A stretch of 64,000 nt of DNA, from positions 279,665 to 343,664 of the forward strand of contig JAACJG010000006.1 of assembly GCA_009917695.1 (NCBI GenBank). The letters are read 5' to 3'. The number at the start of each line of letters is the position of its first letter. Within the stretch, counting starts at the first letter, position 1. A model generated the notes under the pieces. It had not been told where the DNA came from. It ran no database searches and saw only the letters and a list, made by a program, of their open reading frames with translations. Positions 7,988 through 16,880 of this stretch are shown piece by piece. Origin of the DNA: Candidatus Rifleibacterium amylolyticum (GTDB lineage: Bacteria; Muiribacteriota; Ozemobacteria; Ozemobacterales; Ozemobacteraceae). A program made the position numbers and the translations under genes.

Positions 7988-9039
7988 TTATTCTCATTCC
8001 CTTCAAGCATCTTTTCGAGCTCACGCACCTTTTTGATGAGATCGGGCAGTTTTCGCAGAGACGCAAGTATTTTGCGTTCTTCGCTGTGCGGTTTGAGCGG
8101 AAAACCCGAAACAAAACTGCCGGGGGCTACATCTGAGGTTACCACGCCACGCGCTGCGACAGTAGTTCCTTTGCCAACCCGGACATGGCCAACGGTGCCA
8201 ACCTGACCGGCAAGAGTAACTTCATCCTCAAGAATGGTACTGCCCGAAATACCCACCTGCGCAACAATCACACAGTTTTTGCCAATCTGAACATTATGGG
8301 CGATATGCACCATGTTATCAATTTTGGTACCAGCTCCGATAACGGTAGAGACAAGAGCACCACGGTCGACAGTGACACAGGCGCCTATTTCAACGTCATC
8401 CTCAACAACTACATTACCGACCTGAGGAACCTTCAACTGGCGACCCTGATGCGGCGTAAAACCAAAACCATCACTGCCAATAACGGCGTTTGCATGGATT
8501 ATGCAATTGTTGCCAACAATGCAGTCGGCCAGGATTCGGACACCCGGGTGAACAAGCGTGTTTTGGCCAATACGCGCATTACGACCGATATAAGCATGAG
8601 CGCTGATAACCGCTCCAGCTTCAACAATGGCGCCCTCTTCGACAACGGCCTGCGGCCCTACGCTCGCCGTAGAATCAACCTCGGCATGCTCACTGACGAA
8701 CGCTGTCGGGTGAAGCGAATAGTCGGGCCTTTCGAACGGAAAGAAAAAGTTCAGGGCTTTGACCAGACCAAAATAGGGATTTTTCAGACGTAATGAAGGC
8801 AAACCAAGTTCTGGAGCGTCTTCTGGAGCAATAACAGCTGCTGCCTTTGAATTTTTAAGCAGTTCAAGGTAGGCAGCGTAATTTTTAGCCCCGGATAGAA
8901 AAGTGAGCTGGCCAGGCCCGGCATCGTGAGCAGAAGCAACTCCGCTCAACAGAACGCTGCCATCGCCAACCACCCGACCTTCGGCAAGGCGGGCGAGATC
9001 ATGCAGGCTGATTGTGCGACTTTGCTGCTTCTGTATCAT
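7984..9039 (-). CDS. lpxD: UDP-3-O-acylglucosamine N-acyltransferase LpxD
   Basis: LpxD adds the second hydroxyacyl chain in lipid A synthesis. The 351-residue protein has the LpxD N-terminal uridine-binding domain (residues 10-100, with DAGPGQLTFLSGAKNYAAYL) and a hexapeptide-repeat beta helix. The catalytic histidine block is NMVHIAHNVQIGKNC, and conserved VIGSDGFGF precedes it. It ends with the usual C-terminal helix (LRKLPDLIKKVRELEKML). Length and motifs agree with an active enzyme. It overlaps the next gene by four bases and lies 74 bases after the Skp gene. Confidence 0.97.
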   Translation of the reverse strand: MIQKQQSRTISLHDLARLAEGRVVGDGSVLLSGVASAHDAGPGQLTFLSGAKNYAAYLELLKNSKAAAVIAPEDAPELGLPSLRLKNPYFGLVKALNFFFPFERPDYSLHPTAFVSEHAEVDSTASVGPQAVVEEGAIVEAGAVISAHAYIGRNARIGQNTLVHPGVRILADCIVGNNCIIHANAVIGSDGFGFTPHQGRQLKVPQVGNVVVEDDVEIGACVTVDRGALVSTVIGAGTKIDNMVHIAHNVQIGKNCVIVAQVGISGSTILEDEVTLAGQVGTVGHVRVGKGTTVAARGVVTSDVAPGSFVSGFPLKPHSEERKILASLRKLPDLIKKVRELEKMLEGNENK

Positions 9040-9077
9040 ATTACCAGACTGCCAGTGGCGACAGATCTAATTATTAT

Positions 9078-9103
9078 GCGGGCAGGCAAAACCGCCTGCC
9101 CGC
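9078..9103 (-). repeat. Perfect GC hairpin between skp and lpxD
   Basis: GCGGGCAGGC (9078-9087) and GCCTGCCCGC (9094-9103) form a ten-pair stem around a six-base loop. On the minus strand no T-run follows, only ATAATAATTA. It may slow or process the message between skp and lpxD rather than end it. Confidence 0.6.
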
Positions 9104-9113
9104 CGTAATATAC

Positions 9114-9719
9114 TTATTTACCCTTGGCCGGTGCCTTAGTCGGGGCTTTAGCTGGTGTAGCAGTATTGAGAGCCTGCAGCACTTCTTCGGTAATGTCTTT
9201 TACAATGCTTTCTTCGCCATAATAGAAAAAGCGCTTTTCAAAGACCGCTTTGATCTTATGTTTCTGAGCGACCTGCTTGATAACGGTATCGACTCTCTCG
9301 TCAAGATTCTTTGAGAGAGTGCCCATTTCTTTTTCTTCCATTTCATACAAAGCTTTTTGCGAATCTTCAAAAAACTTCTGCAGTTCGCTCTGTTTCTGAG
9401 CCAGCTGTTGGCGAATGTCTTTCAGTTTGGGTTCGAGAGCCTGAGCTTCTTTATCCTTCTTAGCGTCTCTGAGTTCCTGCATGCGCTTGGCAGTGCTCAA
9501 ATATTCGTCGTCAAGCTTCTGCACTTCGCCCTTGCGGCTTTCGAGTTCCTTCTGCAGCTTTTCTTTCTGACCTTCGAGAACCTTTTTGGTCTTCTGGGTT
9601 TCGCTGTATTTGTTGAAGATCTGGCCGGCATCGACAACGCCGAATTCAAAGGCGAAGGCCACCATCGGGCTGGCAACAAGACCTGCTGCAAGACAAAGTT
9701 TCAATAAATGTTTTTTCAT
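9114..9719 (-). CDS. skp: OmpH/Skp-family periplasmic chaperone
   Basis: Skp trimers carry unfolded outer-membrane proteins across the periplasm to BAM. The 201-residue product has a signal peptide ending ASPMVAFA, the family opening strand FGVVDAGQIFNKYSE, then a long charged coiled coil (residues 40-125) forming the tentacles, and a final block FFYYGEESIVKDITEEVLQ. It ends in an Ala/Lys/Pro tail. It sits between bamA and lpxD, the classical arrangement. The assignment is secure at family level. Confidence 0.93.
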   Translation of the reverse strand: MKKHLLKLCLAAGLVASPMVAFAFEFGVVDAGQIFNKYSETQKTKKVLEGQKEKLQKELESRKGEVQKLDDEYLSTAKRMQELRDAKKDKEAQALEPKLKDIRQQLAQKQSELQKFFEDSQKALYEMEEKEMGTLSKNLDERVDTVIKQVAQKHKIKAVFEKRFFYYGEESIVKDITEEVLQALNTATPAKAPTKAPAKGK

Positions 9720-9771
9720 CGGGATCGAGTCTCCTTATTTTCTTAGCTCCGTACTGGAGTTTTATATGTGA

Positions 9772-11487
9772 TTAGAACGATGAACCAAAGTTGATGTAAG
9801 TATTGCCCGAATCACGATCGTTGGCCTTACCATAATCAAGAGCAACCGGGCCAAGCGGAGTTTGCAGGCGGATGCCGAGGCCGTAGCCGCCTTTAAGATC
9901 GTAGTCAAGGCTTCTGCGGTTGTAGTCAGTTCCCCAGGCGCTGCCTATGTCATAGAAAGCGACCAGATCAAAGTTTCTGGCAAAATTCTGACGCAGTTCA
10001 AAGTTGGTATAGAAAACTTTGGTGCCGAGGAATTCGCGCTCTTCATACCCACGAATAGTGCTGCTGCCACCGACAGAGAACATGTCGTAGACTGGAACGA
10101 AGCCTTCACCAATTGTAGTCTGACCGGCAACACTCTGCACGGCAAAGACAGTCTTGCGGTTCTTGCTGATAGCCATATAGCGGCGTAGTGCCAGCATATA
10201 CTTGGTATACTGATTTTCGCCCTTGAGAAAACCACCGGTAGTCTCTGCCCAGAAGGTATCATGCACGCCGGTAGTTGGCCGGAAACGGTTGTCTCTGGTA
10301 TCTTTGGCAAGAATTGCAGCCAGCGTCTGAATACGGCCGTTCAGCAGACCGGCCGCCGGAGCAACTGAAGGATCTTTGGGAGAAAGCCTGATGTCTTCGT
10401 CGCGAAATCTGAAAGACAGATCGAGATCCGCGTTAAGACGACGGCCGAGGGTAATAGCTCCACCGGTGCGTTTTTCGTCGTATTCGGTGAGTTCGTTGCC
10501 GCCAGCATAAAGATTGCGGGTATATTCGGTATTATACAGGTCAATGCCAAAACTCTGTGGTTTGTTATTGAGCCAGGGATCGAAATATCCCAGTTCATAA
10601 GTTTCGATGCCGCCGAACTCGGTCTTGAGATAAACACGTTTGCCTTCACCCTGAAAATTGTTCTGAGAGAGGTTTACAAAGCCTACCAGACCGTTGAGAG
10701 AAGAATAACCGGCACCGACACCGGCACGACCGGTCTTCTGTTCAACGACGTGAATAACCAGCACTACTTCTTCTGGCGTTTTGCCAGGCAGATGATCGCG
10801 GCGAACTTCTTCGAAGAAGCCCAGATTATAGAGGCGCTGCAGGTCGCGCACAATCTTTTTGTTATCGTATATTTCGCCAGGTTTTACCGTGAGCTCACGG
10901 CGCACGACCTTTTCTTTGGTCTTTTTAAGGCCTTCAATCTTGATATCGACCAGAACGCCTTCAACGATTTCGATGTTGATCTTGCGGCCCTGGTCCTGAA
11001 CGTAGGCATCGGAAACCTTTGAAAAAAGATAACCTTCGCGACCGAGAGCTTCATTAACGTGCTGTATATCCTGAGTCAGGAGTTTACTGTTGAATACCGA
11101 ACCTATTTTGCTTTCCATGGCTGAAGTCAGAACAGACTCAGAAACCTTGGTAACACCTTTGATTTCGATTTCGCCGACGATGGCGTTTTCTTCGACCTTG
11201 AAGACAACTTCGCGGCCTGCTTCACCGGGCCTGATTTCAGCGCCGACATACGAGAAATAGCCCATTTCACCGATGCGTGCGATGTCTTCCTGGATTTTAT
11301 CAGGCTCGAGCTTATCGCCAGCTTTGATAGAAAGATTCAACAGAATGATCTTTTCTTCGATCAGACGATTGCCTTCAACTTTAACGCCGGTAATGACATT
11401 GCTTTCATATGCCCCGGCCGTGAGGCATACAAAAACGAGAAAACACAGGAATAGTGACTTTATCAGGCTGAAGGTGGATCTGTTCAT
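9772..11487 (-). CDS. bamA: Outer-membrane assembly factor BamA (short form)
   Basis: BamA folds and inserts outer-membrane beta-barrel proteins. I start it at the ATG at 11487, which has AAGGAG upstream and gives a signal peptide (FSLIKSLFLCFLVFVCL). The longer frame would run into the promoter. The 571 residues hold about three POTRA domains (near 25-95, 100-175, 178-255) and an Omp85 barrel with VGGSSTIRGYEEREFLG (the RGY/F motif), GLGIRLQTPLGPVALDYG and a C-terminal aromatic FGSSF. E. coli BamA has five POTRAs and 810 residues, so this is a reduced version. It begins the operon with skp and the lpx genes. Confidence 0.93.
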   Translation of the reverse strand: MNRSTFSLIKSLFLCFLVFVCLTAGAYESNVITGVKVEGNRLIEEKIILLNLSIKAGDKLEPDKIQEDIARIGEMGYFSYVGAEIRPGEAGREVVFKVEENAIVGEIEIKGVTKVSESVLTSAMESKIGSVFNSKLLTQDIQHVNEALGREGYLFSKVSDAYVQDQGRKINIEIVEGVLVDIKIEGLKKTKEKVVRRELTVKPGEIYDNKKIVRDLQRLYNLGFFEEVRRDHLPGKTPEEVVLVIHVVEQKTGRAGVGAGYSSLNGLVGFVNLSQNNFQGEGKRVYLKTEFGGIETYELGYFDPWLNNKPQSFGIDLYNTEYTRNLYAGGNELTEYDEKRTGGAITLGRRLNADLDLSFRFRDEDIRLSPKDPSVAPAAGLLNGRIQTLAAILAKDTRDNRFRPTTGVHDTFWAETTGGFLKGENQYTKYMLALRRYMAISKNRKTVFAVQSVAGQTTIGEGFVPVYDMFSVGGSSTIRGYEEREFLGTKVFYTNFELRQNFARNFDLVAFYDIGSAWGTDYNRRSLDYDLKGGYGLGIRLQTPLGPVALDYGKANDRDSGNTYINFGSSF

Positions 11488-11512
11488 AGGCTCCTTCTCG
11501 GAATAATCTATA

Positions 11513-11553
11513 CAAAGTATCGGCATAATACTTTGTTGCCTTGAGCTTGTCAA
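11513..11553 (-). promoter_or_regulatory. Consensus promoter of the bamA-lpx operon with overlapping palindrome
   Basis: On the minus strand TTGACA (11553-11548) and TATTAT (11530-11525) are 17 bases apart, close to the sigma-70 ideal. A perfect palindrome, CAAAGTAT-N7-ATACTTTG (11513-11535), covers the -10 and the expected start point. Its position suits a repressor operator; a start-site hairpin in the RNA is the alternative. The leader to the bamA ATG is about 30 bases. Confidence 0.8.
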
Positions 11554-11621
11554 GAAATCAGCTTCAAATCGGCATAACTAATCGAACGCGGCATTTTTTT
11601 TCGGTTTTCCCGGCAAGTTAC

Positions 11622-11650
11622 TTGAATTCGTCGGCACGGGCGGGTATCCT
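11622..11650 (+). promoter_or_regulatory. Promoter for the DnaB-like gene
   Basis: TTGAAT (11622-11627) and TATCCT (11645-11650) are 17 bases apart. A start near 11657 gives a leader of about 29 bases holding GGAGG at 11675-11679, six bases before the GTG start codon. Confidence 0.55.
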
Positions 11651-11685
11651 GTAATATTGAATAACTGCAATATCGGAGGCTGCGA

Positions 11686-13971
11686 GTGGCAAACTGCAAT
11701 ATCTGCAACAAAGAAATAGACGAAGGTTATATCTGCGTAGACTGTGCCAGGATTCAACGACAGCAGTCAGGTCAGACACCTGCACCACCCCCTGCGGCAG
11801 GGCAACGCCCTGGGACAGGAGGATTCTCGCTCAACAGTCTGCGCGGATCGCCAACGTCTCCGCCTCCGATACGACCAGCTTCTTCCGCAGGAGCGCCGCC
11901 GCAACCCTCAGCAGCATCCCCGTTAACACCACCCAAAGCCATACCCAGGCCAGCAGCAGCGCCGCCCCCGCCCAATAAACCGGCAGAGGCGTTTTCTCTG
12001 TCGGGAGCGTCGCGACAACCTTCATCAGCGCTCCCTTCAGAACCACCGACATCTTCTAACGAAGATCACGAGAGGGAAGAACCCCTCAACTTTACAAATC
12101 TCGATTTCAGTGGCACAACCCAGGAACAGCCGCCTGTTCAGGCATATGACCAGACCCCTCCGGCACAACAGGTGACAGAACCACCAGCACCTGAGCCAGC
12201 ACCTGAGCCAGAACCAGTTCCGGCACCAGCCATGCCAAAGCCGGCGGCAGCAAGGCCGCCAGTTTTGTCACAACCAGCTGCAAGCCCAGCACCGAGTCGG
12301 CGCCCGGCTCTCAATGTCGAAAGACCGGCCGACACGCCAGCAGCTCCTTCCGAGGAACAGCAGCAGATACAACGTGAAGTCTACAGTTCAGATATGACCG
12401 GCTACGGTGACGAAGAACTTGAAATTGCAGTTCTGGCCGGCATAATGAAAGACTCATTCATTCTTGACAGCCTTAAAGGGAAAGGCCTGATGGCCGGCCT
12501 GTTTTCGACGCGCTTCACCCGCGCTATCTATCAGAGCGTTCTCTCGCTGCGCGAAGAAAGCCCTGAGCTCAGCAGTCTCGACCGTATAGTGCTCAAAAAC
12601 AAGCTGCGCCAGCTCAACCTCTGGGATAATTCGGTTCAGGCGATGATAGAAAAAATTGTAGCCGAGCCACCGCCCGAACTCGACCGCGCCCTTCACTTTC
12701 TTGAACTGATGAAAGAGCAGGCCCTCAAACGCAAACTAAAGGAAGTATCGCACAATATTTCCGAATTCATCGAAAAGCCGGCCGATCACGCTAATGAGAA
12801 CATAGAGACTTTTACCAACAAGATCATTCAGGATGTGCGCAATATTCAGAAAGCGCGCACAACCAAGCGCATCAACCTGGTCAAGGAAGAAATGCGCGAT
12901 ATCATCGGCGACATCGAAAATCGCGAGCAGGTCGGCGAAATCGAAATAATCGGTTACTCCTTCGAGCCGATGCACTACTTGAACATGGCAATATCAGGTT
13001 TCAGAAAAGGCTTTATGTATGCTATCGCCGGCGCGCCACGGCGAGGTAAAACGACTTTTACCCTGGAACTGGCTACCAGGGTGGCAACGATCAACAAGAT
13101 TCCGGTACTTTTCTTTACTTACGAACAGACCAAGAAAAATCTGACCTACCGTCTGCTCGCCAAAGAAAGCCGCCTCAATCCAGACACGCTGCAGCGCAAA
13201 AAAATCAGATCAGACATGATCTCTGACGCCAAGTTCATGGGTGGCTGGAAAAAGATGCAGGAATATATGGATTATTTCTACATCATCGAAGCGACCAAAG
13301 AAGACACAGTCGATCGTATAAGGTCTTATGCATACAATGCCATGCAGGATTTCAATACCGAAAACATCATGATCTTCGTCGATTATATCCAGAAAATGCC
13401 ACTGTCGCGCAATTACATGGACGAAAAATTCAAGGTCGAAGAAATTTCGACCGAGCTCAAAGGGCTCAGCATCGAGCTCAACAACCCGATCATGACTATC
13501 AGTTCACTGTCAAAAGAAGGTTGTATGATCGATGCGACGCCTGACTCAGAAAGACCGACAATGTATCACTGCAAGGGCAGCGGCGACCTCGAATACGACC
13601 TTGACTGTGCCATGATCCAGGCAAAGGACTGGGGCGACACCAAAGAATTATATCAGCAGCTGCAACATAAAGCTGAAGAGCTTGGCAAAGATACGACACG
13701 TATTCCCAAAGTCGATGTGGTCAATCTCTACCTCGACAAGAACCGCGATGCTCCTGAAGGTATCTTCTCAACCATACAATATCTGTTTTTCATCGAAGAC
13801 AACAAGTTTATCGAGCTCGGGCCCAAGTTTGATGATGACCGCTTCAGATTCAGCAAGATCGAAGAACTTGTTGATAAGCTCATCGAGCAGAACTTCATCG
13901 TTTTCTTTGACAAACCTCGCGATACCGCTTATAACAAAGGCCGCGTCTCAATCAAACTCAAAAACTTCTAA
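11686..13971 (+). CDS. DnaB-like helicase/ATPase with N-terminal zinc ribbon and Pro-rich linker
   Basis: The 761-residue product has three parts. Residues 4-20 carry C-x2-C-x9-C-x2-C (C4, C7, C17, C20), a zinc ribbon. Residues 25-230 are a Pro/Ala-rich linker. From about 235 a DnaB N-terminal helical domain is followed by a RecA-fold ATPase: Walker A GAPRRGKT with K455-T456, Walker B MIFVDYIQ with D566, and GSGDLEYDLDCAMI, which corresponds to the late DnaB-family motif usually read as GSGAIEQDADVV. It is thus a DnaB relative, but the ribbon and linker are not normal for replicative DnaB. The start is GTG at 11686. Whether it is the main replicative helicase or a specialised paralogue cannot be told here. 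Confidence 0.85.
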   Translation: MANCNICNKEIDEGYICVDCARIQRQQSGQTPAPPPAAGQRPGTGGFSLNSLRGSPTSPPPIRPASSAGAPPQPSAASPLTPPKAIPRPAAAPPPPNKPAEAFSLSGASRQPSSALPSEPPTSSNEDHEREEPLNFTNLDFSGTTQEQPPVQAYDQTPPAQQVTEPPAPEPAPEPEPVPAPAMPKPAAARPPVLSQPAASPAPSRRPALNVERPADTPAAPSEEQQQIQREVYSSDMTGYGDEELEIAVLAGIMKDSFILDSLKGKGLMAGLFSTRFTRAIYQSVLSLREESPELSSLDRIVLKNKLRQLNLWDNSVQAMIEKIVAEPPPELDRALHFLELMKEQALKRKLKEVSHNISEFIEKPADHANENIETFTNKIIQDVRNIQKARTTKRINLVKEEMRDIIGDIENREQVGEIEIIGYSFEPMHYLNMAISGFRKGFMYAIAGAPRRGKTTFTLELATRVATINKIPVLFFTYEQTKKNLTYRLLAKESRLNPDTLQRKKIRSDMISDAKFMGGWKKMQEYMDYFYIIEATKEDTVDRIRSYAYNAMQDFNTENIMIFVDYIQKMPLSRNYMDEKFKVEEISTELKGLSIELNNPIMTISSLSKEGCMIDATPDSERPTMYHCKGSGDLEYDLDCAMIQAKDWGDTKELYQQLQHKAEELGKDTTRIPKVDVVNLYLDKNRDAPEGIFSTIQYLFFIEDNKFIELGPKFDDDRFRFSKIEELVDKLIEQNFIVFFDKPRDTAYNKGRVSIKLKNF

Positions 13972-13982
13972 CGAGGAATCCC

Positions 13983-15752
13983 ATGGCATTTTTATCTTCT
14001 GCCAGAAGGCTGTTGTCTGTACTGGTATACATATCTACAATCTCCTGGCTGGCCAGTGTTCTTGCCGGTTGTTCCGCCGGCCAGAAAGGGCTTTTGACCA
14101 TTACTCCCGAACAGTACTTTTATTCGGCCAAAGAAAGCCTCGAAACCATAGATGAACGCAATTACGAAATTCGCGACCTCGATGAAATCATCAGAATCCT
14201 CGAAAATGCCGAAAAGGACGCCAAAAAATCGGACATCATCGACAAGTCACGCATGTATCTGGTGCTGGCCAATACTCTGAAGGCGCGCAAACTATACCAG
14301 ACTGCGCTGATGAAGGGCGAATATGTCGCCAACCGCGCCGAACCGTTTTTTGTGGTTAATACCAAAGATGTTAAAGAAACCCTGCGTATTGCCAACAAGT
14401 GGCTGCGCTCATGCAATGCTCAGTTCAAAACCAATGCTTTACAGGCTGATCTGAACTTTGTCAGAGGCCTTTATCTGACCCAGAAAATGCTGACGCAACA
14501 CAGCCGCGAAAGGAAAGAGAGTCTCAACGAAGCGGTTACCTCGCTGCGGCGCTGCCTTGGCCAGGCCCCGGCATTCAAAGCTGATTTTCGTCTGTTTGGT
14601 CGCGACCAGACAGAACGCGAAGTGCGAATGCGGCTGATAGAAGTGCTGGCATTAGGCGGCCAGCAGGCCGAAGCCTACGCACTGCTCAGCGAATACAGTT
14701 TTGCCGCAACCACTCCGGCGCCAGGAACCGTCGACATACAGGATGCCGCCTGGAACCACATGCGCGGCCTGACTCTGGCAATGATGGGTCGATACGAAGA
14801 AGCCGCAGAGGTTCTCGAAAAGTTCAAAATCATTGTTCCTCAGGATTATCCACAAGTTGACGAAGCGCTGTGGCTGCTGGAAGGGGTATTCGACCGTCTT
14901 GCCGAGATCAGACGCGAAGACCGCTATAAAATGGAAGCCCGCATTGTTGCAGCCATGCTGAAAAAGCTCAAGGGCCCATTTTCCAAAGAGCAATATTCAA
15001 CTGCCGCCCACCTTTATCCACGCCTCATGCCTGGCGACAACAGGTTTTACGAAGCAGTAACCCGATTTTACCGAGGTCGTTTTGCCGAAACCGTTGAACT
15101 GCTGGAACAACTGAACAATCGTGGTCTGATGTCGAGCAGCAACCGAATTTCGACCAGAATCATGCTGGTAGAAGCCATGCTGTATTCGGGCGCAACAATA
15201 ACAGACGACCTGCTCGAAGAAATGGTGGCGCTTACCGAAAGCAGCTCATTGACTCCTCTACAGTCTGAGAGAGTAGGATATCTTCTGGCGAGATATGTCA
15301 TGGATGCTGATGAAAAATTTTCGCAACGCCGCGTCGATCATGAGGGACAAAGCTTTATCAAAAGTATTACCGGCAAACCCTGGGCGCTCGAGCTTACTCA
15401 TAAAAGAGGCGTGGTCAAGCGCGCAAAAAAACCGGTGAGATCGAGAAATCTTAAAGAACAGGATGCCGACGAAGAAGTAGAACGCGAACCCGGCAGCCTG
15501 ACAGCAGAGGCCTACGCCAACCGCGCCGAAGACTGGGTGGTAAGCGCTAACATGTACCTGGTCACGCTGCCAGAGCTGCATCTTTTGGGCACCGGCCGCA
15601 TTGTCGGGCGCGAGAGTGAAGGTGAAGGCTGGGTTTTCAAAGATGAACAGATCGACGCCATTCGCCGCCGCCAACGCTACCTGGTAATTCTGGAATTCGA
15701 CAACAGCGACAGCGAAAAATCCTTACAGGGAATGCTGTTCAGACCTAAATAA
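13983..15752 (+). CDS. TPR-like lipoprotein of unknown function
   Basis: The 589-residue product has a lipoprotein signal peptide with lipobox VLAGC (Cys29), so it is lipid-anchored. The rest is mostly paired amphipathic helices of tetratricopeptide type, for example QAEAYALLSEYSF and GRYEEAAEVLEKFKIIVPQD. A late insertion (residues 460-505) is strongly charged. The C-terminal end (VILEFDNSDSEKSLQGMLF) is strand-like. It starts 11 bases after the DnaB-like gene, so the two are probably co-transcribed, though a functional link is not obvious. I recognise no specific family; a scaffold role in the envelope is inference. Confidence 0.8.
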   Translation: MAFLSSARRLLSVLVYISTISWLASVLAGCSAGQKGLLTITPEQYFYSAKESLETIDERNYEIRDLDEIIRILENAEKDAKKSDIIDKSRMYLVLANTLKARKLYQTALMKGEYVANRAEPFFVVNTKDVKETLRIANKWLRSCNAQFKTNALQADLNFVRGLYLTQKMLTQHSRERKESLNEAVTSLRRCLGQAPAFKADFRLFGRDQTEREVRMRLIEVLALGGQQAEAYALLSEYSFAATTPAPGTVDIQDAAWNHMRGLTLAMMGRYEEAAEVLEKFKIIVPQDYPQVDEALWLLEGVFDRLAEIRREDRYKMEARIVAAMLKKLKGPFSKEQYSTAAHLYPRLMPGDNRFYEAVTRFYRGRFAETVELLEQLNNRGLMSSSNRISTRIMLVEAMLYSGATITDDLLEEMVALTESSSLTPLQSERVGYLLARYVMDADEKFSQRRVDHEGQSFIKSITGKPWALELTHKRGVVKRAKKPVRSRNLKEQDADEEVEREPGSLTAEAYANRAEDWVVSANMYLVTLPELHLLGTGRIVGRESEGEGWVFKDEQIDAIRRRQRYLVILEFDNSDSEKSLQGMLFRPK

Positions 15753-15844
15753 GCAAAACCCCGGTAACATTTTCTTCCTGTACATTGCGGAGCATGCAAG
15801 TTTTTCTTATACTTACAAAAGATGTTCAAGGGAGGTTGTTTATT

Positions 15845-16594
15845 ATGGTTTATCAACTCGTTAAAAATCGACAGTTCAATCTGTTCTTACTAGCTTCGTT
15901 CATATTCGCCATTCTCATCGTGCCGGCTACGGCAGAAGCCGGAATTCTCGGCAGCATACTCAACGCGGCACGCCCATATGCCAAAGTTCTTGGCAAGATC
16001 GCTGGCGCAGTAGCCGGTGCGTCACTGTGTGCCGGCTTCGTTCCGCCACTGGGCATGATTGCCGGTGGTATTGCCGGCTGGATAGTCGGTGGAATAGTCA
16101 CTGGCTACGCAACTGGCAGTCTGAGTAATCTGGCAGCACTTGGTGGCGCAGCCGCAGGTGTTATGGCGCTCTCTTCTTTCGGCCCGGTCGGTTATGTTGC
16201 CGGCGCCCTGATCGGCGGCTTTCTCGGCAAAACCGCAATGGCTCTTCTGCACAAAGCAGACCGCGAAGCCACCGGTGGCATACTGTTCATGACCGGAGGT
16301 TCGGCACCGGCCACGACTTCAGGCGTAGCCCTCTCACCTGAAGTTCCCGTATCTCTTGACAACGCTGCTCCAGCTCCGCTGCCGGTAACTTCAAGTGTCA
16401 GCAATGGCGGATCGGTAACCATAGCACCCAGCACCGAAGAAATCAGAAAGGCCGATGCTGCTTATCGCAATGCCTACCAGGCATATATCAGTGCAACCCG
16501 CGAAAGCAATTCAAAGAACATCAGCGAAACTCATAAGGCTTATCTGAAAGCCCTCGAAGACTACAAAAAACTGACCGGCAAAGATCCTCAGTAA
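15845..16594 (+). CDS. Secreted glycine-zipper protein
   Basis: I start it at the ATG at 15845, preceded by GGGAGG and giving a clean signal peptide (LFLLASFIFAILIVPATAEA). The 249-residue product has a central segment dense in Gly/Ala with GxxxG spacing (for example IAGGIAGWIVGGIVTGYATG), the glycine-zipper pattern of membrane-inserting proteins. A Ser/Pro-rich linker and a polar helical tail (TRESNSKNISETHKAYLKAL) follow. A paralogue lies at 41708-42745. A similar layout occurs in small outer-membrane and lipoprotein families, but the function is unknown. A strong terminator follows. Confidence 0.8.
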   Translation: MVYQLVKNRQFNLFLLASFIFAILIVPATAEAGILGSILNAARPYAKVLGKIAGAVAGASLCAGFVPPLGMIAGGIAGWIVGGIVTGYATGSLSNLAALGGAAAGVMALSSFGPVGYVAGALIGGFLGKTAMALLHKADREATGGILFMTGGSAPATTSGVALSPEVPVSLDNAAPAPLPVTSSVSNGGSVTIAPSTEEIRKADAAYRNAYQAYISATRESNSKNISETHKAYLKALEDYKKLTGKDPQ

Positions 16595-16608
16595 ACTGCT
16601 GAAACGCA

Positions 16609-16645
16609 AAACCACCACCCGACTGATGTCTGGTGGTGGTTTTTT
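16609..16645 (+). terminator. Terminator after the glycine-zipper gene
   Basis: AAACCACCACC (16609-16619) pairs perfectly with GGTGGTGGTTT (16632-16642), and the T-run continues to 16645. Confidence 0.9.
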
Positions 16646-16692
16646 ATTGCTCGTTTATCAGTCAATATGGTTGCTATATAGCATTTTATTTT

Positions 16693-16773
16693 GTCATCGC
16701 GAGGAGCGAAGCGACGCGGCGATCTCTTTGAGCATTGGGACTGCTTCGTCGGGCTGGCCCGTCTCGCAGTGAC
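16693..16773. repeat. Palindromic intergenic repeat (REP/MITE-like)
   Basis: The element begins GTCATCGCGAGGAGCGAAGC and ends CTCGCAGTGAC, so its ends are inverted copies with two mismatches; it is about 81 bases long. Repeats of the form GTCATTGCGAGGAGCGAAGCG are known from many unrelated bacterial genomes. Only one copy is seen in this window. It occupies the 286-base interval between a terminator and the end of the next convergent gene; nothing else is visible there. Confidence 0.7.
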
Positions 16774-16880
16774 GGGTTTTTGTTTTTTGATGACGATTAC
16801 GAGCACCGTTTCGCTGCGCGCGAATAATTGTTCGGATGAATGATTAGAGAAGGGTGTGAAAGCAATACAACGAGGGGTAA

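Noticed and set aside
11772..12335. Several Gly/Ala/Leu-rich antisense frames opposite the DnaB-like gene
   Set aside because: They are shadows of the Pro/Ala-rich linker and have no start signals or protein-like composition.
12138..12335. Repeated codons in the Pro/Glu-rich linker as a possible CRISPR or tandem repeat
   Set aside because: The repeats are short, irregular and in frame with the protein (PAPEPAPEPE-like); no spacer structure exists. No CRISPR array is present in the window.
16588..16806. Open frame on the minus strand across the palindromic repeat
   Set aside because: It has no ribosome site, spans a terminator and the repeat, and its peptide (RRFAPRDD-type) is the usual translation artefact of such repeats.
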